From the NCBI RefSeq assembly GCF_013344685.1, contig NZ_CP050137.1, forward strand, positions 1,430,001 through 1,494,000: a stretch of DNA of 64,000 nt, in the 5' to 3' direction. The translations under genes and the position numbers were made by a program. Of the stretch, positions 1-9,390 are shown in pieces; positions within the stretch are counted from its first letter, which is position 1, and every line of letters begins with the position of its first letter. The notes beneath the pieces are model-generated. The model was not told the DNA's origin. It made no database searches and saw only the letters and a list, made by a program, of their open reading frames with translations. The DNA comes from Sphingomonas sp. CL5.1. Its GTDB lineage: Bacteria; Pseudomonadota; Alphaproteobacteria; Sphingomonadales; Sphingomonadaceae.

Positions 1-1
1 T

Positions 2-133
2 GCCCCGCCGGCGGTGGGCTGCGCGGTCGTCAACTATATTGGCAACGAGGGCCATATCACCCTCGCCATCTTCGGCCTGGTCGCGGTCATCCTCTATATC
101 CTGCTGGTATTGCGGCCGAAAATCTCGTTGTGA
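2..133 (+). CDS. XrtV sorting-system accessory protein, C-terminal part (truncated by window edge)
   Basis: This is an open frame entering from the left edge and ending in TGA, 43 residues visible. It reads APPAVGCAVVNYIGNEG followed by one hydrophobic segment and a short basic tail. It aligns closely with the C-terminal half of the small protein encoded at 8838-9083 (PPAIGCAVANYFGNEG plus a membrane segment), so the two are paralogues in opposite orientation. The family appears beside exosortase V genes in sphingomonads, which I recall rather than can check. The start and promoter lie outside the window. Its role is unknown beyond the association with the sorting system. Confidence 0.7.
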   Translation, partial: APPAVGCAVVNYIGNEGHITLAIFGLVAVILYILLVLRPKISL

Positions 134-151
134 TGCCGGCGGCCAGCCGCC

Positions 152-3100
152 TCATCCGAGGATGAAGTCGGACTGGACGAGCGGGCCGGAAGCCTTGACG
201 TTGAGCGCGAAGTCGGCAACGCCGTCGCCATTGGTGTCGCCCATCACGTTCCAGTAGCCGCCGATTGAATCCACCCGCACTTCTCCCGCAGTATGCGAGA
301 AGGGCTTGTTGGCGATAAAGGTGAATGCGTCCTTCGCGATCGTATTGGTGTTGGCGTCGAACTGCGACAGATCGATCTTGTCGCCTTCGGCATGGCTGAA
401 ATCGAGGATGGTGTCGGTATTGGTGATGGTGTTGCCGAGATCGCCAGGGGCGAATACGAACCGGTCCGCCCCGGCGCCGCCGACCAGCGAATCCTTGCCC
501 GGGCCGCCGATCAGCACGTCGTTGCCGTTGCCACCGGAAAGATAGTCGTTGCCCGCGCCGCCGATGAGGATGTCATTGCCGTTGCCGCCGCTCAGTGAAT
601 CGTTGCCGTCTCCACCGTCAAGGTAGTCGTCGCCATCACCACCTTGCAGCACGTCGTCGCCACCGCCGCCCGAGAGGATGTTGTTGCCGGCATTGCCGGT
701 GATTATGTTCGCGGCGTCGTTGCCGGCACCATTGATATTGCCCGATCCACCCAGGCGGAGATTCTCAAGGTTCGCGCCGAGTGTGTAGCTGATCGAGCTG
801 ACGACCGTGTCGGTGCCGCCGCCGGGCAGTTCGACCACCACGTCGCCGGGATTGTCGACGACATAGGTGTCGTCGCCGTCGCCGCCGGCCATATAGTCGG
901 CCCCGGTTCCGCCATCGAGATAATCGTTGCCGGCGCCGCCGATCAGGGTGTCGTTGCCGTCATAGCCGTACAATTTGTTCGCGCCGAGGGTGCTGCCGGT
1001 GATGACGTTGTCTGCGGCGTTCCCTATGCCGGTGAACGTGCTTGATCCGGTAGCGGTCAGGTTTTCAAGGTTCGCGCCGAGCGCGTAGCTGCCGAGTGAA
1101 GTACGAACCTCGTCGATGCCGCCGCCGGGCAACTCGACCACCACATCGCCGGGATTGTCGACGATATAGGTATCATTGCCCGCGCCGCCGACCATGCGAT
1201 CCGCGCCTGTGCCGCCATCGAGATAATCGTTGCCGGCGCCGCCGATCAGGGTGTCGTTGCCGTCATAGCCGTACAGTTTGTTGCCGCCGTCGCCGCCAGT
1301 GATCACGTTGGCGAGATCGTTTCCGGTTCCGGTGAAGGCTCCGCTGCCGGTGTAGGTGAGGTTTTCGATATTCGCTCCCAGCGTGTAGCTGTCGAGCGAG
1401 GTGCGAACCTCGTCGGTGCCCCCGTTGGCCGCCTCGACCACCACGTCGCCGGGATTGTCGACGATATAGATGTCGTTGCCGGCTCCCCCCGTCATCGTAT
1501 CCGCGCCCGTGCCGCCATCGAGATAATCGTTACCGGCGCCGCCGATCAGGGTGTCGTTGCCGGCGCCGCCATACAGCTTGTTACCGCTGTTGCCGCCGGT
1601 GATTACATTGTCCAGATCGTTGCCGGTGCCGACGAAGCCGCTTTGGCCGATATAGCTCAGCGTCATAGCGCCGGATTCCAGCGTATAGCTGGAGGCGGCG
1701 GTGGTTATGTTTTGGGCGACCGGAGTTGGTTGATTTGCCGCCGGGAGGCCGGAAACATTATTCGCGGGGACGGGTCCAGATGCCTTGCTAGCCTCCGCCT
1801 GACCATTCACCGGCGCCGACCAGGCGGGCGATGCACTGTCGTAGATAGATTTTAGCGTGCCATACAGCCCGCCCGGACGATCAACCTGTGCATCGGTATA
1901 GGCGTTGAGCAGTGTCCCGCCAGCAGCCGAAAAGCTGTCGATCATCTGCGTATAGATAGTCGCCATTCGCGGATCGGCTTCGAGTCGCGAAAAGAAATCC
2001 ATTACGATCGGTTGATCAGCGGCCGAAAACCCTGCGGCGCTAAGATCAATGCCGCCTTCATATGCAACAAGATCAAGGCCATATTTTTTTGCGACCGTTG
2101 CCTGGTAAGCCCATTGCGCGATGATCGAAGGCAAGGATCCCCAGCCGGTCAACGTGCCGCCGTTAGCAATCTCATTGAAAGCGGCGTCCAGCCCGGCGCT
2201 GCCGCCTTTCGCCCAGCCAAGGATCGTTGCCCGATCCGCGCTGTTCTGGCCACTCAACTCGCTGCCGAAATAGGTGGTGACCGCATAACTCTGGAAAAGT
2301 GACGAGACGTCACCCAAGCCCGCCTTTGCGACGCCCTCAAAAATATACTTTTCCAGTCCGAGATTCGCCGTTTGGGTAGCGAGCACGTTGTCCAGGCGGG
2401 TAGCCGCGCCGTCCCCGAAGACATCATTTGCGATCGCCGCAATCTGGGCGGAGCGATAGCCGTAATATTGTTGCACGCCGCGCGTGACATTTGTGCCCCA
2501 GAGCTGGGTGGCCAGCTGGTTTGCGTAACGCGATTGTTGGAATCCCCAGTTCCACATTTCATTGGAATATTCGACATTGACCTTCAGCGAAGGATCAAGG
2601 TTGTCGCGCACATAGGTCAACATCTGGCGCACGTAATCGTCGTTCGCCTGCGTCGGTATGTTGAGCCACATGTTGGTGCGGCTTTCGTTCGCCAGCGCGA
2701 CCATCGCCTCGATCGGCACGCCCGTCGTGCTGCCGGTACTCGCCCAGGAAAGCGTGTCCGGCGTCGTCCGCTGCGACCACGAGGTGGCGGTGGTGATGTT
2801 GGTCTGTTCCCAGTCCATGTAGCGCAAGGTGCCGAATTGCGAGACTTGCTTTACGAACGCGGGATTGAACAACTCGCCCTGATTGAACAGCGCCATCTGA
2901 TCTTGCCGGACGACGTGCATCGCCGTCAGCGGATTGGAAGCGGCGATGCTGGTGATCATCACCGTCTGCATTGGATTGGCGCCGGTGACGGTAAAGGTGA
3001 TCTCGCCCGGTTTGGAGCTGACGATCGTGGCGCCCGGAATGCGGAAGGTGGCGGTTCCGGTATAGGTCAGGACATAGGTATTGTCGGTTCCGGCGGATGC

Positions 3101-3307
3101 CGGATCGAGTGCGATTATCGTCGAAACGCTGGTCGCACCGGTGGGAATTGTCGTGGGATAGCCGTTCTGATCCACGATTAGCGAGGAAACTGAAGTGCCT
3201 TGCACCCCCCAGGTGCCGGCGGTTTTCATCCTGTCGAGAAAGGGATATTCCGTGCTCCAATAGTTGACTGGAGACAAGTTGATCCCGACGGATGTAGTGT
3301 TCGACAT
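152..3307 (-). CDS. Type I-secreted RTX protein with N-terminal clan GH-A-like (putative glycosidase) domain
   Basis: The product has 1051 residues and no signal peptide, as expected for a type I substrate. Residues about 6-490 form a TIM-barrel-like domain. EYSNE at 246-250 fits the Asn-Glu acid/base of clan GH-A, and YEGG with E417 fits the nucleophile. Residues about 560-940 hold Ca-binding nonapeptides (GGAGNDTLIGG type) in three near-identical blocks of about 100 residues. The C-terminal 100 residues (DRFVFAPGD, ILDFSHAEGDKIDLSQF) match serralysin/RTX export domains. The gene lies downstream of the HlyD and ABC genes (122-bp gap), so it is the likely cargo. A CtrA-type box lies 70 bp upstream of the start. 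The GH-like domain recurs in the protein at 31925-33505. Substrate is unknown; cleavage or binding of the locus polysaccharide is an inference. Confidence 0.85.
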   Translation of the reverse strand: MSNTTSVGINLSPVNYWSTEYPFLDRMKTAGTWGVQGTSVSSLIVDQNGYPTTIPTGATSVSTIIALDPASAGTDNTYVLTYTGTATFRIPGATIVSSKPGEITFTVTGANPMQTVMITSIAASNPLTAMHVVRQDQMALFNQGELFNPAFVKQVSQFGTLRYMDWEQTNITTATSWSQRTTPDTLSWASTGSTTGVPIEAMVALANESRTNMWLNIPTQANDDYVRQMLTYVRDNLDPSLKVNVEYSNEMWNWGFQQSRYANQLATQLWGTNVTRGVQQYYGYRSAQIAAIANDVFGDGAATRLDNVLATQTANLGLEKYIFEGVAKAGLGDVSSLFQSYAVTTYFGSELSGQNSADRATILGWAKGGSAGLDAAFNEIANGGTLTGWGSLPSIIAQWAYQATVAKKYGLDLVAYEGGIDLSAAGFSAADQPIVMDFFSRLEADPRMATIYTQMIDSFSAAGGTLLNAYTDAQVDRPGGLYGTLKSIYDSASPAWSAPVNGQAEASKASGPVPANNVSGLPAANQPTPVAQNITTAASSYTLESGAMTLSYIGQSGFVGTGNDLDNVITGGNSGNKLYGGAGNDTLIGGAGNDYLDGGTGADTMTGGAGNDIYIVDNPGDVVVEAANGGTDEVRTSLDSYTLGANIENLTYTGSGAFTGTGNDLANVITGGDGGNKLYGYDGNDTLIGGAGNDYLDGGTGADRMVGGAGNDTYIVDNPGDVVVELPGGGIDEVRTSLGSYALGANLENLTATGSSTFTGIGNAADNVITGSTLGANKLYGYDGNDTLIGGAGNDYLDGGTGADYMAGGDGDDTYVVDNPGDVVVELPGGGTDTVVSSISYTLGANLENLRLGGSGNINGAGNDAANIITGNAGNNILSGGGGDDVLQGGDGDDYLDGGDGNDSLSGGNGNDILIGGAGNDYLSGGNGNDVLIGGPGKDSLVGGAGADRFVFAPGDLGNTITNTDTILDFSHAEGDKIDLSQFDANTNTIAKDAFTFIANKPFSHTAGEVRVDSIGGYWNVMGDTNGDGVADFALNVKASGPLVQSDFILG
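761..1660 (-). repeat. Three tandem 300-bp DNA repeats inside the RTX gene
   Basis: The connector encoding the LGANLENL-type motif recurs at about 761, 1061 and 1361. A block around the YLDGGTGAD motif recurs at about 911, 1214 and 1514. The period is therefore 300-303 bp (100-101 codons). Similarity is high at DNA level, so the copy number can change by homologous recombination or be mis-assembled from short reads. Confidence 0.85.
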
Positions 3308-3376
3308 GGATTGAGAGTTCCCTGAGTTTGTCCTGTAACTGACAGAATTCTACTCTTTCTTCCTCTATACGAACGG

Positions 3377-3391
3377 TTAATGGCTGTTTAA
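3377..3391 (-). promoter_or_regulatory. Full CtrA-type box upstream of the RTX gene
   Basis: Read on the minus strand the site is TTAA-ACAGCCA-TTAA followed by CC, a perfect match to the CtrA consensus TTAA-N7-TTAAC. It lies 70 bp upstream of the RTX start codon. At about 65 percent GC an eight-base AT-only match is expected well under once in 64 kb. A CtrA inhibitor gene (sciP) is in the same window. Confidence 0.5.
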
Positions 3392-3429
3392 TCAATATTG
3401 AACGATGAGGCGGAGTATACCGCTGCCTC

Positions 3430-4820
3430 TCACCGCTCCTTGAGCGCGTTCCCCCGCGCTTCCTCGATCGGGCTGGTGAGGTAGCTCAGGTAGCTGCGAT
3501 TGCCGGTGACGATATCGGCCACCACGGTCATCCCCGGCATCAGCGACATCAGCCGGTCGCCACGATCCACCGTGGCGCGGTCGAGCGCGACGCGGACGAT
3601 ATAGACGGTGCCGAGTTTCTCGTCGTCGATCGCGTCCGGGCTGATGCTGACCACCCGCCCCGGCACCGTGCCGTAGCGCGAGAAGGGAAAGGCATCGAGC
3701 TTCAGCGCCACCTTCTGGCCCGGCTGGACGAAGCCGGCGTCGCGGTTGAGCAGCTTCACCTCGGCGACCAGCGTATCGCCCGAAGGCACCACCGTCATGA
3801 TCGGCTTGGCCGCCTCGACCACGCCGCCCTCGGTATGCAGCGAGAGCTGGCCGACCGTGCCGTCCGCCGGCGCGCGCAGCGCCTGGAAGCCGGACCGCTG
3901 CTTCGCCTTGACCATCTCCTCCTGCCGCAGCCGCATCTCGGTGGTCGCCTTGACGAGCTGCTCGTACAGCTCGGCGCGGGCGTCGGCGCGTGACTTGGCG
4001 AGCGTGGAGGCGGCGCCCCCCGCCTGCGCCGCGGCGCGGCGGATCGCCTCGCGCGCGGCATCGCGGCTCCCGGCCTCGAGGATGCGCTGGCGGCGCATTT
4101 CCAGCACCTTGAGCCGCGAAACGAAGCCCTTCTCGAGCAATTGCTCGTTGGCGGCGATCTGCTGGTCGAGCAGCGGCAGCGACTTGTCGAGCTTCGCCAC
4201 CTCGGCGCGCGCGCTGGCGATGTCGGCGCCCGCCACGCCGCCGTTCGCGGCATTGGCGGCGATCGTCGCGCGAATGTCGGCGAGCCGCGCCCGCGCCAGC
4301 GACTCCTGCGCCGCGATCGACGCGGCGTCCGCCCCCGCCGGCGGGGTGAGGACGAGCGGCTTGCCGTCGAGCGCGTCGATCACCGCGCGGGTGCGCGCCA
4401 CTTCGAAAGCGGCGGTTTCATAGGCCTTGGCCGCCTGCGCTGCCTCCGCGCCGGATACGGTGGGATCGAGCAGGACGAGCGGCTGGCCCTTTTTCACATG
4501 GTCGCCGTCATGGACGAGGATGCGCCGCACCACGCCCGCCTCGGCCGGCTGGACGAGCTGCACCGCGCCCTTCGGCACGATCCGCCCGGTGGCGGAGGCG
4601 ATGATGTCGGTCCGCCCCAGCACCAGCCAGCCGGCGAGGAAGATGATGCCCGCCATCATCACCCGCGCGGTCAACCGCGCGGTGGGGGACACGGGGCGCT
4701 CGATCACCTCCAGCGCGGCGGGGAGGAACGCGGCGTCGTCGATACGCAGCCGCTCCGCCTCGCGCTGGCGGTCCTCGGCGAGCGCGGCCTTGACCAGCGA
4801 CCAGTTGGTGGTGAGCGCGT

Positions 4821-4824
<4 letters not shown>
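3430..4824 (-). CDS. HlyD-family type I secretion membrane fusion protein
   Basis: The 464-residue periplasmic adaptor links an inner-membrane ABC exporter to an outer-membrane channel. A cytoplasmic N-terminus of about 50 residues precedes one membrane segment (ARVMMAGIIFLAGWLVLG). A biotinyl-lipoyl-like half (EAGVVRRILVHDGDHVKKGQ) and a long alpha-hairpin region (about 120-310) follow. The C-terminal beta-barrel ends with PGMTVVADIVTGNRSYLSYL, a signature of RTX-system HlyD proteins. Its start overlaps the ABC gene stop by 4 bases, so the two are translationally coupled. The arrangement resembles atrD/atrB beside sphingan clusters. No TolC homologue is adjacent; a distant outer-membrane factor must be used. 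Confidence 0.93.
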
Positions 4825-6992
<2,168 letters not shown>

Positions 6993-7043
6993 CGCGCGGG
7001 CCTCGGCTGCATACAGACGCGCGACCTCGGTAACGGCAGATGG

Positions 7044-7058
7044 TAAACGCTGATTTAA
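7044..7058. promoter_or_regulatory. One-mismatch CtrA-like box between ABC exporter and spike-like genes
   Basis: The site reads TAAA-CGCTGAT-TTAA followed by CC, one mismatch from TTAA-N7-TTAAC. It lies in the 186-bp divergent intergenic region, about 52 bp upstream of the ABC exporter start and 120 bp upstream of the spike-like gene. It is weaker evidence than the perfect box before the RTX gene. Confidence 0.3.
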
Positions 7059-7111
7059 CCCGCGACATGATGGCGGACGATTAAATTCGCCCTGTCCTAC
7101 ATTCTTATTTA

Positions 7112-7126
7112 GAACATATCAGGAAC
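7112..7126. promoter_or_regulatory. LexA (SOS)-type box, GAAC-N7-GAAC
   Basis: GAAC-ATATCAG-GAAC is an exact match to the alphaproteobacterial LexA direct-repeat motif. It is centred about 60 bp upstream of the spike-base-like start at 7179, in the divergent intergenic region. One or two chance matches per 64 kb are expected, so position is the main support. Confidence 0.4.
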
Positions 7127-7178
7127 ATTCCTGCCGATTCGCGGTGCCGGATCGGCCTCATCCAAGGGAGATGTTCCG

Positions 7179-7448
7179 ATGCCGATCGATCCTTTCGCCC
7201 AGTTCAGCGACGCGGTTGTCGCCCCGGCCGGCGCGCCGTTCGCGGTGACGCCTAGTGACGCCACGCCGCTGCCGGTGGTGCCCAAGGCGCTCTATGTCGG
7301 CACCGCCGGCGATGTCGTGCTGCGCGGCGTCGCCGGAACGGGCGACGTGACGTTCCGCAACGTCGCCGCCGGGCAGGTGATCGACGTCCGCGCCGGTTTC
7401 GTGCGCGCGACCGGCACCACCGCCGCCGATATCGTGGCGTTGGCGTGA
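7179..7448 (+). CDS. GTA head-spike base protein-like (RCAP_Rcc01079 family)
   Basis: The 89-residue protein has no signal peptide or membrane segment. Its C-terminal two thirds (KALYVGTAGDVVLRG, VTFRNVAAGQVIDVRA, ATGTTAADIVAL) matches, from memory, the small family typified by Rhodobacter capsulatus Rcc01079 (GhsA), the base of the gene transfer agent head spike. The SD AAGGGAG precedes the ATG by 8 bases. The stop overlaps the next ATG (TGATG), so it is coupled to the lectin/SGNH gene. No other phage structural gene is in the window. An alternative is a domesticated surface protein unrelated to GTA particles. A LexA-type box lies upstream. Confidence 0.65.
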   Translation: MPIDPFAQFSDAVVAPAGAPFAVTPSDATPLPVVPKALYVGTAGDVVLRGVAGTGDVTFRNVAAGQVIDVRAGFVRATGTTAADIVALA

Positions 7449-8788
7449 TGTCGTTGGGTTTCGCGCTCGGCGCGCGGGCGCGGCGGGGAGGATTGGCGTC
7501 GCCGCCGCCGGCCGTCGCCGCCCTGCCGCAGCAGGCGGCGATCGTCGCCCGCTGGTCGGCGGACGAAATTCCGTCGCAGGCCGACAACAGCGCCCTCGCC
7601 GGCTGGACCGACAGTGTCGGTGGTCTCGTGGCGGCGCAGGCGACCGCTGCCGCGCAGCCGAAATATCGCGTCGGCGGAGCGGGCGGCAAGCCTTATGTGC
7701 TCTTCTCGGGAGCGCAATATCTCGACGCGGGGACCAGCAACGCGGTGGCAAGCGCTTGCCAATCGGCGACGAGCAGCGCGTTCGTTGTCTGCCGCAACGT
7801 GCAGGCATCCAGTTTCGGCTTCCTGTTCACCGCGTCGAACTCGACCGGCTATAACCTGTTCGCCAACGGGGCGCAGGCCGGCTTCTTCGGCAACGGGCTG
7901 GGGCGTTGCCCTTATGCCGGGAGCGGGCTGACCACGCTGGGCTATACCGCCGGGCGGCCGGAGACGACGTCCGCACGCTACTTCGTCAACAACAGTTGCG
8001 TCACCCATCTCGGCAAGCTGACGGCGGCGGCGGGGCACAATGTCGGCATCGGCGGATCGCCGGCCACCCCCGCCACCGCCGCCAAGGCCGAGATCTATGA
8101 GGTGATCGTCTGGAACCGGGCGCTGACCGCCGCCGAGATGATGCAGGTCGAGATATGGGCGCGCGGCAAATATGCCGCTCCCTTGCCATGGGCGGGCGGA
8201 CCGTTCCGCCTGTTCCACGGCGACAGCCTGACCAACGGCTACAGCATGACGGCCCCGCTCAACAGCTATCCGGCGAAGGTGGCGGCGATGAACGGCTGGA
8301 GCCTGGGTACGTGGACCAACCTCGGCCATGTCGGCATATCCATGACAGCGATGGATGCCGAGGCGGCGGCGGAGATCGATCCGATGCTGGCGCTGCTCGG
8401 TTCCACCCCGGCCCATCTCGCGGCTTGGGAATGGTATAACCAGCGCGGCCTGTCGACCGCCGTGGCCACGGCCGCGACCGAAGGTTATTTCCGTGCGCGG
8501 CGCGCGGCGGGCGTTGCGAAGCTGGTGTTGTTGACCAGCACCGACGCCGCCGATCCGTTCGACCTTCCGGCGGCGCGGGCGGCATATAATGGCTATTTCG
8601 ATGTCAACGGGCCGGATTTCTGCGACGCCTATGTCGCGCTCCATGCCGATGCGATGATCGGCGTGGAAGGAGCTTGTCCAAACGCCGCGCCTTACGGCCC
8701 CACTTTCCATAGCGACGGCATCCACCTCACCGACGCGGGCTATGCCGTGCTGGCGGGCATCGTCGCGCCGGTCATGGCGGCGCTGTGA
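7448..8788 (+). CDS. LamG-like lectin + SGNH/GDSL hydrolase, candidate spike fibre
   Basis: The 446-residue protein starts at the ATG overlapping the previous stop; a GTG one codon earlier is possible. Residues about 30-235 resemble a concanavalin/LamG jelly roll (ARWSADEIPSQAD, AEIYEVIVWNRALTAAEM). Residues about 250-446 are an SGNH hydrolase, with FHGDSLTNG (block I) and HSDGIHLTDAGY (block V Asp-His). Such domains remove acyl groups from polysaccharides, and the locus encodes several EPS acyltransferases. No signal peptide is seen, which suits a virion-like or lysis-released protein more than ordinary Sec export. In R. capsulatus the gene after ghsA encodes GhsB, the capsule-binding spike fibre; equivalence here is inferred from gene order. 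Confidence 0.75.
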   Translation: MSLGFALGARARRGGLASPPPAVAALPQQAAIVARWSADEIPSQADNSALAGWTDSVGGLVAAQATAAAQPKYRVGGAGGKPYVLFSGAQYLDAGTSNAVASACQSATSSAFVVCRNVQASSFGFLFTASNSTGYNLFANGAQAGFFGNGLGRCPYAGSGLTTLGYTAGRPETTSARYFVNNSCVTHLGKLTAAAGHNVGIGGSPATPATAAKAEIYEVIVWNRALTAAEMMQVEIWARGKYAAPLPWAGGPFRLFHGDSLTNGYSMTAPLNSYPAKVAAMNGWSLGTWTNLGHVGISMTAMDAEAAAEIDPMLALLGSTPAHLAAWEWYNQRGLSTAVATAATEGYFRARRAAGVAKLVLLTSTDAADPFDLPAARAAYNGYFDVNGPDFCDAYVALHADAMIGVEGACPNAAPYGPTFHSDGIHLTDAGYAVLAGIVAPVMAAL

Positions 8789-8837
8789 GACAGGGATGAG
8801 CCTTGGCGGCGGGGCGCGTGCCCTGCCGCCCTTCGCG

Positions 8838-9083
8838 CTATTTCCTGCGGAGGATGTCGGGCTTCAGGATGTGGAAGATATAGCCGATCACCGCGGCGAG
8901 CACGAGCACCGCGACGAGATGGTTGCCCTCGTTGCCGAAATAGTTCGCCACCGCGCAGCCGATCGCCGGCGGCAGATATTGCCAGAGCCGATCCGACGGC
9001 TCCTCATGCGATGACCGCTGTAGCAGCAGCACAACGAGGCCGGCGAAGATCGCGACGGAGATCCAGTCGTAGGCCGTCTGCAT
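8838..9083 (-). CDS. XrtV sorting-system accessory protein
   Basis: The 81-residue protein has two hydrophobic segments (ISVAIFAGLVVLLL and LVAVLVLAAVIGYIFHIL) flanking the conserved LWQYLPPAIGCAVANYFGNE. The ATG at 9083 is preceded by GGGAG and begins MQTAYDW; a longer frame upstream reads through a hairpin and looks non-coding. It lies divergent from xrtV and is the full-length paralogue of the truncated gene at 2-133. It is probably an inner-membrane partner of the exosortase. The function is uncharacterised as far as I know. Confidence 0.7.
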   Translation of the reverse strand: MQTAYDWISVAIFAGLVVLLLQRSSHEEPSDRLWQYLPPAIGCAVANYFGNEGNHLVAVLVLAAVIGYIFHILKPDILRRK

Positions 9084-9105
9084 GAATCGATTCAGCTCCC
9101 AGAAA

Positions 9106-9214
9106 GGCGAAGATGCGGGTTTCTCCGCATCTTCGCCCATTAAGCACGAAACGGTTGACGAAGAAATAAGGTGCGCGACGGTCGCTTCATCGCCTTGCCC
9201 GGGCGAAGATGCGG
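9106..9214. promoter_or_regulatory. Three-armed hairpin set upstream of the accessory gene and xrtV
   Basis: A 13-base arm (GGCGAAGATGCGG) occurs at 9106-9118, its perfect inverse at 9125-9137 with a 6-base loop, and the same arm again at 9202-9214. The middle arm can pair with either neighbour, giving mutually exclusive hairpins. The set lies in the 307-bp gap between the divergent accessory gene (start 9083) and xrtV (start 9391). No T-run follows, so it is not a simple terminator. Nothing coding is seen in this gap. Confidence 0.5.
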
Positions 9215-9304
9215 ACGATGGCGCGGCGCCGAAACATTTGCGGACATCGTTAATGTATCGGAATGGTCCAGCCACGCTTACGACCGGCGGTGCTCCTTGC
9301 TAAA

Positions 9305-9380
9305 CCAAGGGACCTCCGATAAAAAATGCCCAAGGGAAAGTCGGCGAGTATCGCGGTGATCTGCCTGTGCCCTTGGGAGG
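9305..9380 (+). promoter_or_regulatory. xrtV leader with possible SD-sequestering pairing
   Basis: The Shine-Dalgarno GGGAGG at 9375-9380 precedes a GTG start at 9391. The overlapping CCCTTGGG (9370-9377) is the inverse of CCCAAGGG at 9329-9336, and ACCTCC at 9312-9317 is a perfect anti-SD. Translation of xrtV could therefore be limited by leader folding. Confidence 0.3.
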
Positions 9381-9390
9381 TGTTTCCACC

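Noticed and set aside
644..1045. Plus-strand open frames opposite the RTX repeats
   Set aside because: They arise from the repeated GC-rich codons of the RTX blocks and have no independent support.
761..1660. Regular repeats resembling an array
   Set aside because: Units are 300 bp, lie in a coding frame and have no spacers; they are RTX blocks, not CRISPR.
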